From NCBI RefSeq assembly GCF_002891295.1, contig NZ_LGUI01000002.1:1-64000 (forward strand): a stretch of 64,000 nucleotides of DNA. The letters run 5' to 3'. Position 1 is the stretch's first letter, and each line of letters starts with the position of its first letter. This document shows positions 15,814-24,659 of the stretch, piece after piece. Source of the stretch: Streptomyces eurocidicus. GTDB lineage: Bacteria > Actinomycetota > Actinomycetes > Streptomycetales > Streptomycetaceae. The position numbers and the translations under genes are program-made. A model generated the notes under the pieces. The model was not told where the DNA came from. It did not search any database and saw only the letters and a program-made list of their open reading frames with translations.

Positions 15814-15846
15814 GCTGGTCAGGTGGTGTGTGCGGGGTGGGGTGGG

Positions 15847-17625
15847 TCAGTTGCTGGGTGTGCCGGGCTGGTAGCCGCGCGGGGTCCAGTTGTGGGGGTT
15901 GCGGGGCTTGTGGCGGGTGGAGGGGCGGCGTCGTGCGGGCTGGTCTGACAGGGGGAGGGTTTCGTGCCAGGTGGCGAGTTTGCGGTGGTTGGCGTGGGCG
16001 ATCTGGAAGGACAGCAGGAGTGACTGGGCGGCTACGCCCCGGATGCGGCGGGTGCGGCTGCGTTCGATGGCTTCGTGGTCTTTTGCGTAGTGGTTGAAGT
16101 GTTCGACGCGGTTGCGCAGGTGGAAGTAGTGGTGGGCCCATGGGGCGAGGCCGTGGTCGAGTTCCTGCCAGAAGCGGATGCCGGTGTCGCGGGTGAAGGT
16201 GAGGGATTCGCGGCGGCAGATCTCGGGGGCTCCGGCGGGTGTGGGGGTGATGTCGATCACGGGCAGGCGGGGGTCGCGGCCGAGGCTGCGGGTTTTGAGG
16301 GGGCAGGCGACGGTGGGGTGGGTGCCGGCGGCGGGGCAGAGCATGCGGCGGGCGCCGCGGTGGTCGGGGGCAGCTTTGGGGCGTAGCCGGTAGGCGGTGC
16401 GGGCGTGGACGCGGGCCTGCCAGGTGGGTTTGTCGATCGTGCCGGTGAGGAGGTCGGCGGTGGTGGTGATGAGAATCGGGGGGATGTCGGGGCAGTACCA
16501 GGTCCCGTCGATGAGGAGGGCTCCGGCGTGGCTGGTCTGGATGCCGAGCTGGTCGGTGCGGTAGTCGAAGACGGGGCGGTAGCCGAGGTCGCGGACGGGG
16601 ATGTGGAATTTTTCGGGGAGGGCGGTGCTGTAGGCGCGGTCGGCGGCGAGCCAGCCTGTGGGGTAGTGGCGGCGGTGGACGTCGCGCAGGGCGGCGACGG
16701 CGTTGCCCGCGGGGTCGTGGCCGGGTTTGTGGAGGGTGAAGGCGAGGACGAGGGCGGGCAGGCGTGCGGGCTGGTCCTGGGGGCCTGGCGGGGTTTTGCC
16801 GGGTGGCGGGGTGGTGGGGGTGTCTCCGGTAACGACGAGGGTGGCTTCGAAGCCGAAGAGGTAGCGTTTGGCCTTGCGCTTCTTCTTCCCGGGCGCGGGT
16901 GGCCTGTCGGCTGGGTCGCGGTGGTCGCCTTCGCGGACGTACCAGGCGGCGTCGGGGTCGGTGGCGGTGTGGGTGCAGGAGGTGTTCACGCCGCGGGAGA
17001 AGGTGCGCACCGCGGTGGCGTCGACGGCGACGGAGCCGTCCCAGTGCTCTTCGAGGGCGGACCGGGCCGGGGCGAGAGATGCCTCGATGATGCGGTTGGT
17101 GACCTCTACGAGCCGGTGGCGGCGGGCGGTGAGCTCTGCGGGGTCGGCCTCGTCGTGGAGGCGGGCTGCTTCTTCCCTGGTGAGGCGGTGTTTGGGCAGC
17201 GGTGAGGGGTCGATGACGGCTTCGGCGGCGTGGAAGGTGCGGCGCACCGCCAGGTAGGCGGCCTCGAAGCCTTTCGCGGTGTCCTCCCATGCGGGCAGGC
17301 CGAGTTCGGTGCGGGCGGTGGCGGGCAGCTGGTGGGCGAGGATGTCGGTGGCTTCGGCGAGGACGACGCGGCCCTGGCTGCGCCAGGAGGCCAGTGTCAT
17401 GGCGGTGAACAGGGCCTGGAAGCCGACGGTGCGGGTGCGCCCGGCGTTGGACTTGCGCTGCTGTTGGCGGGCGTCGGTCAGGAGGGGGACGATGCCGGCG
17501 AGGTCCACGAAGCGGCGGGCGCGGGTGAACTCGGCGTAGGTGACGGCCTGGCGCCGCTTGCGCAGCTGGCTGAGCCAGGCCGGGGCTGGTGCGGGGAGGC
17601 CGCGGGGGTTGCGGGGGCTGGTCAT
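15847..17625 (-). CDS. DDE transposase-like protein
   Basis: This 592-aa protein would catalyse DNA strand transfer. Candidate catalytic acids are the Asp of VAVDATAV (about residue 201), the Asp of GWLAADRAYS (about 328) and the Glu of HLRNRVEHFNHY (about 508). This follows the D...D...E order of IS4/IS1182-type transposases. The ATG at 17625 follows GGGAG and overlaps the stop of the upstream gene as ATGA, so translation is coupled. The frame is intact. Terminal inverted repeats were not identified, so the limits of the transposon are unknown. The coupling to a recombinase-like gene is unusual for simple insertion sequences. Confidence 0.7.
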   Translation of the reverse strand: MTSPRNPRGLPAPAPAWLSQLRKRRQAVTYAEFTRARRFVDLAGIVPLLTDARQQQRKSNAGRTRTVGFQALFTAMTLASWRSQGRVVLAEATDILAHQLPATARTELGLPAWEDTAKGFEAAYLAVRRTFHAAEAVIDPSPLPKHRLTREEAARLHDEADPAELTARRHRLVEVTNRIIEASLAPARSALEEHWDGSVAVDATAVRTFSRGVNTSCTHTATDPDAAWYVREGDHRDPADRPPAPGKKKRKAKRYLFGFEATLVVTGDTPTTPPPGKTPPGPQDQPARLPALVLAFTLHKPGHDPAGNAVAALRDVHRRHYPTGWLAADRAYSTALPEKFHIPVRDLGYRPVFDYRTDQLGIQTSHAGALLIDGTWYCPDIPPILITTTADLLTGTIDKPTWQARVHARTAYRLRPKAAPDHRGARRMLCPAAGTHPTVACPLKTRSLGRDPRLPVIDITPTPAGAPEICRRESLTFTRDTGIRFWQELDHGLAPWAHHYFHLRNRVEHFNHYAKDHEAIERSRTRRIRGVAAQSLLLSFQIAHANHRKLATWHETLPLSDQPARRRPSTRHKPRNPHNWTPRGYQPGTPSN

Positions 17626-18527
17626 GGCATCTCCCTGAGGGTGGTGTGGGCCTGCTCGGCGCTGGTGCCCTGGAGGTAGGGCAGGAAGCGGGAGAGTGCG
17701 TGCAGTGAGTCGAGGCCGGCGGCGGCCAGGAGGACGGGCAGGGGGAGGGGGATGTCCATGCGTTCCACCAGCCAGGTGGCGCGGCAGCGGCCGAGGACCA
17801 GGCGCGGGACACGGGCGTCGGGTGTGGCGCGGTAGATGAGGTCGGTGACGGTGTTGCTGCCGCGCGAGAAACAGGCAGGGCGGAAGAGGTAACTGGTCTG
17901 GGCCCGCTGTGCGGCGGCGGCGAGGGTGTGTTCGTAGGGGCGGGCGCAGACGATCAGGCGTGCGCGGCGGCCGCGGACGGCCAGGACGCAGGCGCCGTCG
18001 GAGAGCACCCGTACGTCGGGGCCGCGTGCGGGGATGACCTCGGGGCTGTCGAGCCCGCAGCCCAGGGAGAGGGCGAGCAGCAGGCGCAGTCCCTGGCGGA
18101 GTTCGCCGGTGGGCTGTCCGCCGGCCCAGGCCCACAGGTCCGCTTTCTGTGTGCCGGTCAGGGGCCGGGAGGGATCCGATCCGGACAGCGGGACGGGGCG
18201 GCCGCCGGGCAGGTCGGGGCCGTAGACGGCGGTGCGGATCGCGGTCAGGCGGGCGCGGTAGTTGCTGCGGCTCGCGGGCCGGATGTCCGGGCATCCGAGG
18301 GCGGCGAAGCGTTCGACCATGGCCGCGTCCAGCCAGCGGCGTGCGTCGGGAGGGCAGCCCTCGCGGTCGGCGAACAGCGCCAGACGGGTCAGGGCGGTCA
18401 GCAGGTCCCGAGCCCGGTAGGTGGTGGTGGGGGCCGCCCGGGCGACCGTGACCCGGACCTCTGCGGCGAGGCGTTCCCATGCGGGAGGGGCGTTTTTGGG
18501 ACGGTACCGGGCGATGCGACGCTCCAT
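17622..18527 (-). CDS. Degenerate tyrosine-recombinase-like protein
   Basis: This 301-aa protein has the layout of a phage-type integrase. An N-terminal helical domain (residues 10-110, with RARDLLTALTRLALFADREG) is followed by a catalytic-like half (LRQGLRLLLALSLGCGLDSPEV, then GRCRATWLVERMDI and SLHALSRFLPYL). One Arg (RATW) and a possible Tyr (FLPYL) remain. The usual H-x-x-R His and the R of the G-L-R box are not evident. It may therefore bind DNA without cutting it. It lies directly upstream of the transposase and is coupled to it, so an accessory role in target or end recognition is plausible. Confidence 0.55.
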   Translation of the reverse strand: MERRIARYRPKNAPPAWERLAAEVRVTVARAAPTTTYRARDLLTALTRLALFADREGCPPDARRWLDAAMVERFAALGCPDIRPASRSNYRARLTAIRTAVYGPDLPGGRPVPLSGSDPSRPLTGTQKADLWAWAGGQPTGELRQGLRLLLALSLGCGLDSPEVIPARGPDVRVLSDGACVLAVRGRRARLIVCARPYEHTLAAAAQRAQTSYLFRPACFSRGSNTVTDLIYRATPDARVPRLVLGRCRATWLVERMDIPLPLPVLLAAAGLDSLHALSRFLPYLQGTSAEQAHTTLREMP

Positions 18528-18559
18528 CAGCAGCCTCCAGACGAACACCCCTGGAGGGG

Positions 18560-18576
18560 TGCCATTGGAATACCAT
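18560..18576. promoter_or_regulatory. Imperfect palindrome related to 20337-20354
   Basis: TGCCATTGGAATACCAT lies about 33 bp before the recombinase-like gene start. It matches the perfect palindrome at 20337-20354 (ATGCCATTGCAATGGCAT) at most positions. It may be an operator for the divergent XRE protein. Confidence 0.4.
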
Positions 18577-18734
18577 GCTGGGTGATGCAGGTCACAGGGC
18601 GACCCGGGAGATCCGGATGGGTGAGACTGGACGGCGTGCCCCGAGGAGACAGCCGACACCGCAAGCCGAGCGCATACGTCCTTCCGGGCCCGTCGTCCGC
18701 CCGGGAGACCCTTCTCCCCTGGCCGAGGGCCGTC

Positions 18735-18959
18735 ATGACTGACCATCACGGCGCCAAGGTCGCCCAGGCACTGGCCCTGAGGCTCAGTACCGTGATGGAG
18801 GCCGGGAGCTGGTCCGCCGCCAGGCTCTCGCGGGTGAGCGGGGTCAGCCGCCTGACCATCGCCAATGTGCTGGCAGGCCGGGTGTGGCCGGACCTGCTCA
18901 CCATCGCCAGCCTGGAACAGGCTCTGGGCTGCGACCTGTGGCCCGGCCGGGATGTGTGA
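18735..18959 (+). CDS. Small XRE-type helix-turn-helix regulator
   Basis: This 74-aa protein is little more than an HTH domain: SAARLSRVSGVSRLTIANVL then DLLTIASLEQALGCDLW. The ATG at 18735 was chosen; several upstream in-frame codons exist but lack conservation signs. It is divergent from the recombinase/transposase pair with a 207-bp gap that holds the palindrome at 18560. It probably represses that pair. Confidence 0.65.
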   Translation: MTDHHGAKVAQALALRLSTVMEAGSWSAARLSRVSGVSRLTIANVLAGRVWPDLLTIASLEQALGCDLWPGRDV

Positions 18960-19284
18960 GGTGCCCGGGGAGGGCGGGGACGCGCCGGGATCCGGCGGCG
19001 GAATACGCGGTGGTGCCATGGTCACCGTCCTCGAAAGGGTGGTCCCGCCCGCGGCGGGCCACCCGAAGGGATGACGGCACGGCCATCCGGGCCCCCCAGC
19101 CCGCAGGGCGGGCTAGAGTGACCGGAAAACGGCCAGGCCGCAGCAACGGGCCCCGCTGGCCGCCCTCATCGAGGGCGGCCACGGGCCAGTGCTCGTTCAC
19201 AAGGGATATGTGGGTGCCGGACGTTTGGGGCCGTCGCTGATGTAGGAGTTGGCGGCGGCCCGCTTCCGGCAAGCAAGGAGTTCT
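18960..19284. other. Intergenic region, no gene recognised
   Basis: No coding sequence with convincing features was found. GCCCGCCCTGCGGGC-like symmetry near 19097-19112 may form a hairpin. The region separates the XRE gene from the minus-strand gene that ends at 19285. Confidence 0.4.
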
Positions 19285-19911
19285 TCAGGCCGCGGCGCCC
19301 CCCTCTCCGCCAGCCTCACCAACGGGCCCGCCCTCACCCGTCACCGCCTCGGCCGGCGGTGCGGTCGTCCCGGGGTGGCAGTAACGGACCGCGCGCCCAG
19401 ACACGACACGCTTGGCCAGCTCACCCCGCCCGGCCATCTCCTCGACCGTCACGCGCAGACTCCGCAGATTCGGCTGGCCGATCTCCTCACCGATCTCCCG
19501 CAGCGACCACTCCCTGCCCGACCTGCCCCCGGCCACGACCTCGAGCACCCGCACCCGCCACGGAACCCGCCGCTGCCCTTCTTCAGGGCCCCGCCCGCTC
19601 CCGCGGGACGACGCCACCGGACCGCTCCCTGGGCCGGCGCCGTGCGGGGCGTCCGCACCAGGGCCGGGGGCCCGCGGCGCGCCCTGAGGAGGAGGGGGAC
19701 CTTCCGCACGGGCGCCCGGCGGCGGGGCGGGCCACTCCCGTGACCACCGGGCGTAGACCCCGCCGCGCTCTTCCAGCGTCTCGAACCACGCACGCAACTG
19801 GCGAACGTCCGCGAGGAACTTCTCCAGATCCTCTTCGGCTTTCCTGAGCGCCGCCACAGCGGCCTCAGGTTCCACCCCGGCCTGCTGCCAGGCCAGGCTG
19901 ATGCTGTCCAT
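19285..19911 (-). CDS. Leaderless winged-helix-like protein
   Basis: This 208-aa protein has an N-terminal coiled coil (EAAVAALRKAEEDLEKFLAD), a Pro/Gly-rich linker (residues 70-120) and a C-terminal winged-helix-like region (WRVRVLEVVAGG, WSLREIGEEI, LRVTVEEMAGRGELAKR). The same coiled coil-linker-winged helix plan occurs at 20921-21379 and in the broken gene at 35528. The gene looks leaderless: TAGGGT lies 7 nt before ATG 19911. It is probably a regulator. Confidence 0.6.
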   Translation of the reverse strand: MDSISLAWQQAGVEPEAAVAALRKAEEDLEKFLADVRQLRAWFETLEERGGVYARWSREWPAPPPGARAEGPPPPQGAPRAPGPGADAPHGAGPGSGPVASSRGSGRGPEEGQRRVPWRVRVLEVVAGGRSGREWSLREIGEEIGQPNLRSLRVTVEEMAGRGELAKRVVSGRAVRYCHPGTTAPPAEAVTGEGGPVGEAGGEGGAAA

Positions 19912-20418
19912 GGCGCACACCCTAGAGCCGCGCGCACACATGGCAGCGACTCCGCCCCGATAGTCGACTCATATGAGTGATGCCAGGTCACCGGCATCAC
20001 CGCCCAGGCAAGCGCGGACACTTCACCGCCCCTCGACGCCGCAGGACAGACAGCGCGCACCACAGCACAGCCGGCGACAGCCATCCGCGCCGCATTACAC
20101 AGCCCCCCGCGCTCATCCCCCGCCCGGGCGCCCTGCCCGTGACAGGTGCCAGGCCCCCGCTCCCGCCACGGGCCCCTGCCGCACACAGCAGACAGCCACG
20201 GGAAGACCGGAAAGAAGGCAGCCGTCGCAGGGCTGCCCCGGGTCCCGGCCGGGCCGGAGACCGCTGCGCGGCGGCCCGGGGGCCTGCGGCGCCCGCCCCG
20301 TGCCGCGGCCCCTCACCTGTACGGCCCTCGCCAGGCATGCCATTGCAATGGCATGGGGAAGGTGCGGACTGTGGACCTTCCCGCACCCCGCCTCCGCCGC
20401 GAGGCATACCTGCTGCTC
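19912..20418. other. Intergenic region with two perfect palindromes
   Basis: No gene is called in this 507-bp stretch. It contains ACTCATATGAGT (19967-19978) and ATGCCATTGCAATGGCAT (20337-20354). Both are perfect palindromes and candidate operators for the flanking genes. Confidence 0.5.
20337..20354. promoter_or_regulatory. Perfect 18-bp palindrome
   Basis: ATGCCATTGCAATGGCAT lies 65 bp before the broken gene at 20419. A related imperfect copy lies before the recombinase/transposase operon (18560-18576). The shared core suggests one regulator for both. Confidence 0.5.
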
Positions 20419-20816
20419 ATGAGTACCCCGCACCGGCGCGTACTGGTCGTCGATACCGGCCGGGCCTGGACACCCCCGCACACCGTGGTCCCCGGCCCCG
20501 GTGCCTACCGCGAGGCGGTGGCCGCGGCCACCGCCGCATGGTGGGCACTACCCGGTGCCCTGATCGCGGCGGTGAGCGCACACGCCTGGGCCACCCCGCC
20601 CGCACCCCCCGCACCGAACGCCAGCTCTACCTCCTCCCGGCCCACCGCTACACCACCGGGCCCTCTCCGTCGGCCGTCCCCGGCGGTACATGGCGCTCCC
20701 CGGACGAACTGCGCCGTCCGGGGCGGGCCATGGTGCCGGCGGAGCTGGCCGACATCGCCGAGGGCTACTGGGACGGCTGGCTGCCCGACGGGCACCACAC
20801 CACCGACTGGTACTGA
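20419..20816 (+). pseudogene. Frameshifted hypothetical gene
   Basis: The first half reads MSTPHRRVLVVDTGRAWTPP...VSAHAWATPP in one frame. The second half reads RTERQLYLLPAHRYTTG...ELADIAEGYWDGWLPDGHHT in another. The two plausible parts join at a C-rich run near 20595-20610, so a single-base indel explains the break. It could be a true pseudogene or a sequencing error. Restored, the product would be about 130 aa. I do not recognise the family. Confidence 0.55.
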
Positions 20817-20920
20817 CCCCACCCACCCCGCACACTGAAATCCCGCATACGGTCACCGGTTCGGGCGACGGCCAGGGCCACGGCTTGGGACACGGGGCAC
20901 GGGGCGCTAGCGTGCGGAAG

Positions 20921-21379
20921 GTGGACAACCCGACGTCGTGGCCCGATCCGCAGAGCCAGGCCAACATCGAAACCCTCACGGCATGGTGGGAACAGCAGCG
21001 CGACGCCGCCCTCGCCCAGGCCCGGTACTACGACGAACTCCTGGAATCCGCCCGGGATTTCCAAACGCACAAAGACCTCCACCGCGCCCTGCAGGACGGC
21101 CCGGTCTGCCACACCGGCCTCACCATCCCCCGCACCGCGCCGCCCGGGGGCGCCTCACAAGCCGAGCCCGACCCCGACCCGGAGCAGGTCCTGGGCCTGA
21201 TCGCACAGGACCCACGGCGCCTGTGGAAAGCCGACGACGTGCGCACCGCCCTCGGCCGGCACGCCATCAAACCCGTCCGGACATGCCTCAAGAACCTGAC
21301 AGCACAAGGGCGGCTTGAAGAAACCCGCAGCAAAGCCCGCCACGTCCTCTACCGCCTCCCCGCTCCCAGCACCGCCTGA
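20921..21379 (+). CDS. Leaderless coiled-coil/winged-helix-like protein
   Basis: This 152-aa protein starts at GTG 20921, 7 nt after a TAGCGT -10 box. Residues 15-50 form a helix (TLTAWWEQQRDAALAQARYY) and residues about 85-145 a winged-helix-like region (QVLGLIAQDPRRLWKADDV and KPVRTCLKNLTAQGRLEETR). It is a clear paralogue of the amber-interrupted gene at 35528-35995, which has the same promoter layout, and shares its general plan with 19285-19911. It is likely a DNA-binding regulator. Confidence 0.6.
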   Translation: MDNPTSWPDPQSQANIETLTAWWEQQRDAALAQARYYDELLESARDFQTHKDLHRALQDGPVCHTGLTIPRTAPPGGASQAEPDPDPEQVLGLIAQDPRRLWKADDVRTALGRHAIKPVRTCLKNLTAQGRLEETRSKARHVLYRLPAPSTA

Positions 21380-21512
21380 ACCACACCACTGTGGCCATGG
21401 CGTGCTCTGCGGCGGATTCCGCCGGCGACGGTAGCGACGGCACGGGGGGGCGAGGTCCCGGCCGTCAAGGAGCGGACCGAAGCGACGGGCCAGGGCGCCC
21501 GGCCATACCGGG

Positions 21513-22262
21513 GTGGCACCCGGCGTTCCTCAGCAGGACGCCGTCGCCGTCCGCGCCTTCACCGCCCTGCGCACCCACCTGCCCGGCTGCATGGGCGTCG
21601 TCTACGACGGAGTGTTCTGCGGCGTCCGCCGCGACGCCCTCGCCCGCCAGGGACTCCTCGTCATCAACTACCAGCACGGCTCGGCCCGGCCCCGCACCTA
21701 CGAACTCCTGCGCTACGGCCGCTGCCGCCACGACCTGTGGTGCGAACAGGGCCGCATCGCCGAACGCCTCCTCGACGACGGCACCAGTTTCCTCGCCTCC
21801 GTCCCCGTCACCCGCCTCGAACACCGCGAAGGCAGCGACAAGTCCCGCTGGTACCACCTGCTGCGCATCCCCTGCCGCCACGGCGACGGCAGCGGCCATG
21901 TCCACCGTGTCCAGGTGGGAATCATCACCACCCCCGACGACCGCCATAGCCGGGACCCTTCAACCGGCAAGCGGCGCCCGGGCGATACAGAGCGGGACTT
22001 CCACCGCGCCGAACACCTCCAGCAGATCCCCCAGCACACCCGCGCCCACCAGCTCGCCTACCCCTACCGCAGCGATTCGGAATCCGTCCACAACCAGTTC
22101 GACCAGAGCCTGTGGAACCAGCGCATGATCTCCTACGGCCTCGAACGCCAGAAGGTCTACGTCCTCGGCTTCGCCCTGGCCCACAACGCCACCAGCCGCC
22201 GCATCCACCACGAACGCCACCGGAGAACTGCTGGCACACCCGGCTCGCAGGCAAAAACCTGA
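21513..22262 (+). pseudogene. Truncated DDE transposase-like gene
   Basis: The 249-codon frame has RTHLPGCMGVVYDGVFCGVR near its start and DSESVHNQFDQSLWNQRMIS then VLGFALAHNATSR near its end. These look like a first catalytic Asp and the Glu helix of a DDE transposase with its C-terminal tail. The expected N-terminal DNA-binding part is missing and the start (GTG 21513) is weak. It is probably a 5'-truncated transposase remnant. Confidence 0.45.
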
Positions 22263-22921
22263 CGGCTCGTGGCAGGCAGCCCGACTTCCGCAGGCGGGCG
22301 GCCTGGCTGTCGGTCTTCTCCGGGATGGTGTGCCGGATGCTGCGGCGCCGCAGGTAGTCGCGGACGAGCCCGTTGCTGTTATGCCTTGTCGGCCGCGAGG
22401 CTGTCCGGCGACCCGACCGGGCCGAGCAGGTACCGCTGCCCGTCGCGGGTGGCTGGCGGCCGGTGTCACCCGATTCAGCGGTTGGTCGTGGCCGACCAGG
22501 GCGTGGCCCCGGGTAATGGCGTAGGCGGCGAAGACGCCGATCTGGTGTTCTCGGTCCGGCCGACAGTGCCGGAGCGCTGGCGCTGGACACCAGCCGTGGT
22601 TCCAAGTTGGTTCCGGCCTGGAGACCCCGGCGCACCCACGTTGCCCTGGTGCGCAAGCGGGCCACACGGAGGCTTCCGTGCGGCCCGCTGTCGTACGCGG
22701 TCAGGGTCTGCTGCCGGACCGTCTCAGCGGCGTCGGCATCGGGGTGCAGGTCCACGGCCGGGGGTGCGCAGCCTGGGCTCAGTCATCAGCATGACACTGG
22801 TGCTGGCCTCACCCTGCAGCCCGCTTTTGCCGCGATTCCAGCTGTGGTGCCGGGCCCGGGCAGTTGTCAATCCGGTGAACCTTCTTGGCCGGTTTGCAAG
22901 TTGGAGCACCGTTGCCGGGAT
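22263..22921. other. Decayed region with copy 1 of a dispersed repeat
   Basis: No intact gene is seen in this stretch of about 660 bp. Positions 22769-22878 resemble 24235-24406 (CAGCCTGGG...TCACCCTGC...AGCTGTGG...GTCAAT...GTGA), so both look like remains of one lost gene. On the minus strand both copies can be read as TSVML-x3-PRL. Confidence 0.5.
22769..22878. repeat. Dispersed degenerate repeat, copy 1
   Basis: This matches 24235-24406 over its outer parts; copy 2 carries about 60 extra bases in the middle. The two copies flank the gene pair at 22922-24091. They are probably fragments of the same mobile-element gene. Confidence 0.55.
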
Positions 22922-23182
22922 TTATTCGTAGACGAGTGCAGCCCGAAAGATCGCAGCGATCATGCTCCAGTCAGGAGTTTCTGGTACAGGTTCTTTGATT
23001 ACGTTCATAAAGAACCCATCCATCGACCTTGTCCAACGCCCGGCGGAGTCGACGGAGGAGTCTGTAGTGGCATTTTCCACAGACAGCTCTCCCTCGCGGA
23101 CTTTTCTTGCCAATTCGGTCAGGAAATCGGCCAGGTCCTCCCTGCTCTGGATTGCGTTCAATGTTGGATCGGGCCAGTTCAT
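22922..23182 (-). CDS. DUF7660-like protein, candidate orphan immunity protein
   Basis: This 86-aa soluble protein reads SREDLADFLTELARKVREGE near its start, then SMDGFFMNV and PDWSMIAAIFRAALVYE near its end. That arrangement is typical of DUF7660 proteins, which often sit in toxin-immunity loci. The ATG at 23182 follows GGAAG closely. No toxin gene is adjacent. The name is from memory of the family pattern. Confidence 0.55.
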   Translation of the reverse strand: MNWPDPTLNAIQSREDLADFLTELARKVREGELSVENATTDSSVDSAGRWTRSMDGFFMNVIKEPVPETPDWSMIAAIFRAALVYE

Positions 23183-23551
23183 GGCTTCCACTCCACCGGG
23201 TCGAAGTAGTTGATTAAGATTGAGCATCCCTCGTGGGCTCTGCGTAGCCCCCCCACCTGGCCATCGCCCCGGCCCGGCTCATCAGCCATGTCGCCGCAGT
23301 GGCAGTGTCGGCAGGGAAATCTTCCGGCGGCGAGAACGACTGAAATTTCCTGCCGCCCGTCCTGCAGTCACTCCCTTGACCATCCCGGGGAAGCCTGGGC
23401 ACATCACCCCCGGCAGCAGAGAAGGCGCCGTACCCGAGACAAAAGAGGCGCAAAGGAGGACGGAGCAATGGGCGCTGGGGCCTTGCGGGTCATGAAGCGT
23501 AGACAGCTCCATGACCCGCAAGCACCGCACTTTCCTTTAGCTCTACACGAC
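23183..23551. other. Intergenic region, no gene recognised
   Basis: No supported gene lies in these 370 bp. A hairpin-forming stretch near 23480-23520 (TGCGGGTCATG and CATGACCCGCA arms) precedes the end of the next minus-strand gene and may act as its terminator. Confidence 0.45.
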
Positions 23552-24091
23552 CTAACCCAGCATCTGCCCTTCTTCAAAACCTAGGGAATCTTCAATTCCC
23601 AAAGCGACGGCCGAATGCCATCGGATAGGCGCGGGCCAGGTCGAGGTCGTCAGCACGCGTAGGTACTCATTCGCTTCTTCCGTGCCGAACTCGCTCAACG
23701 AGAGGATCGATTTCTGGCAGAGCCAATAGGCCGGAGCATCCGCGGTAATCGAACGCGTCACCAGCCTAAAAATGCTACTGGCTGCGCCAGTTGCCCGGAT
23801 CTCTCCTAGGAGATCTACCATATCCTCGTTGTTCAGTTCGGCGATATCTGCGTCGAGGAGATCACGTAGAGCGTCGCCGAGCCCCGGTGCCTGGAGGGGT
23901 GCAGCCAAGTTGGCAAGCCTCTCCACTCTGCGCCAGTCCTGAACAGCGGCCGCCTCCCGGATCCAGTCAGCGATAGCGTTAGCCAGACCTGGAGACATAG
24001 CTTCGATTTCCCTGGTGCGCTCCACCGTAATGAATCCTACGATCAGGGGATCCACTAGATCGACGCAGGGTTCACGCCCTTCGCGATGCAT
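23552..24091 (-). CDS. Hypothetical helical-repeat protein, candidate immunity protein
   Basis: This 179-aa, helix-rich, HEAT-like protein contains LANAIADWIREAAAVQDWRR, GLGDALRDLLDADIAELNNE, EANEYLRVLTTSTWPAPIRW and SAVALGIEDSLGFEEGQ. Similar short HEAT-like proteins occur as immunity proteins in actinomycete toxin loci. The start at ATG 24091 lacks a clear ribosome-binding site. The GC content is lower than in the surrounding genes, consistent with transfer. Confidence 0.5.
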   Translation of the reverse strand: MHREGREPCVDLVDPLIVGFITVERTREIEAMSPGLANAIADWIREAAAVQDWRRVERLANLAAPLQAPGLGDALRDLLDADIAELNNEDMVDLLGEIRATGAASSIFRLVTRSITADAPAYWLCQKSILSLSEFGTEEANEYLRVLTTSTWPAPIRWHSAVALGIEDSLGFEEGQMLG

Positions 24092-24659
24092 TACCAATCC
24101 TCTACTCTACGGGACCCGATGATTCTCGAATTAAATATACCCACAGATCCCGGCCTCAGCCCGAATGTCTGTGTACCACGCTCCATTTTCAGATGAACGG
24201 CGTTCGGGGTACAGATTCCGTGGCCTGGGCTGCACAGCCTGGGATCGATCAACAGCATAACGCTGGTGTTGGTCTCACCCTGCGACCTGCTCGTCTAACG
24301 CGACATTGCCCTGTGAGCACCCGGGTGACCTCAAAGACTTTCCAGTGGGCCATTTCGGCTGCCATTCTAGCTGTGGCGCCGGGACTGAGCAGTCGTCAAT
24401 CAGTGAGATCTACCGCTGTTGTGTAGAGGCAGCGATGGATAGCTGAGAGCGTGTCCGAGGCCGCCCTGCCGAGCATCTCGGCAGGGCGGCTTTCGTTCCG
24501 GGCTCAACGACAATCGAAGATGTACCGTTTAGCTATTTGATCGAAAGGCTAATCGACCCACCGAGGGGTAGATTAAACTTCTCCTCACCCAACGGCGCAT
24601 CGTTACCCGAAATCCTTCCGGTTGGAAGTTAGTTTCGGTATACGAAAGTCGATGGATGT
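24092..24659. other. Gene-poor region with copy 2 of a dispersed repeat
   Basis: AT-richer sequence with no intact gene. Copy 2 of the degenerate repeat lies at 24235-24406. A hairpin near 24460-24495 (CCGCCCTGCCGAG and CTCGGCAGGGCGG) followed by TTTCGTT looks like a plus-strand intrinsic terminator. Confidence 0.5.
24235..24406. repeat. Dispersed degenerate repeat, copy 2
   Basis: This matches 22769-22878 at both ends with about 60 bp extra inside. Divergence between the copies is considerable, which points to old debris rather than a recent duplication. Confidence 0.5.
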
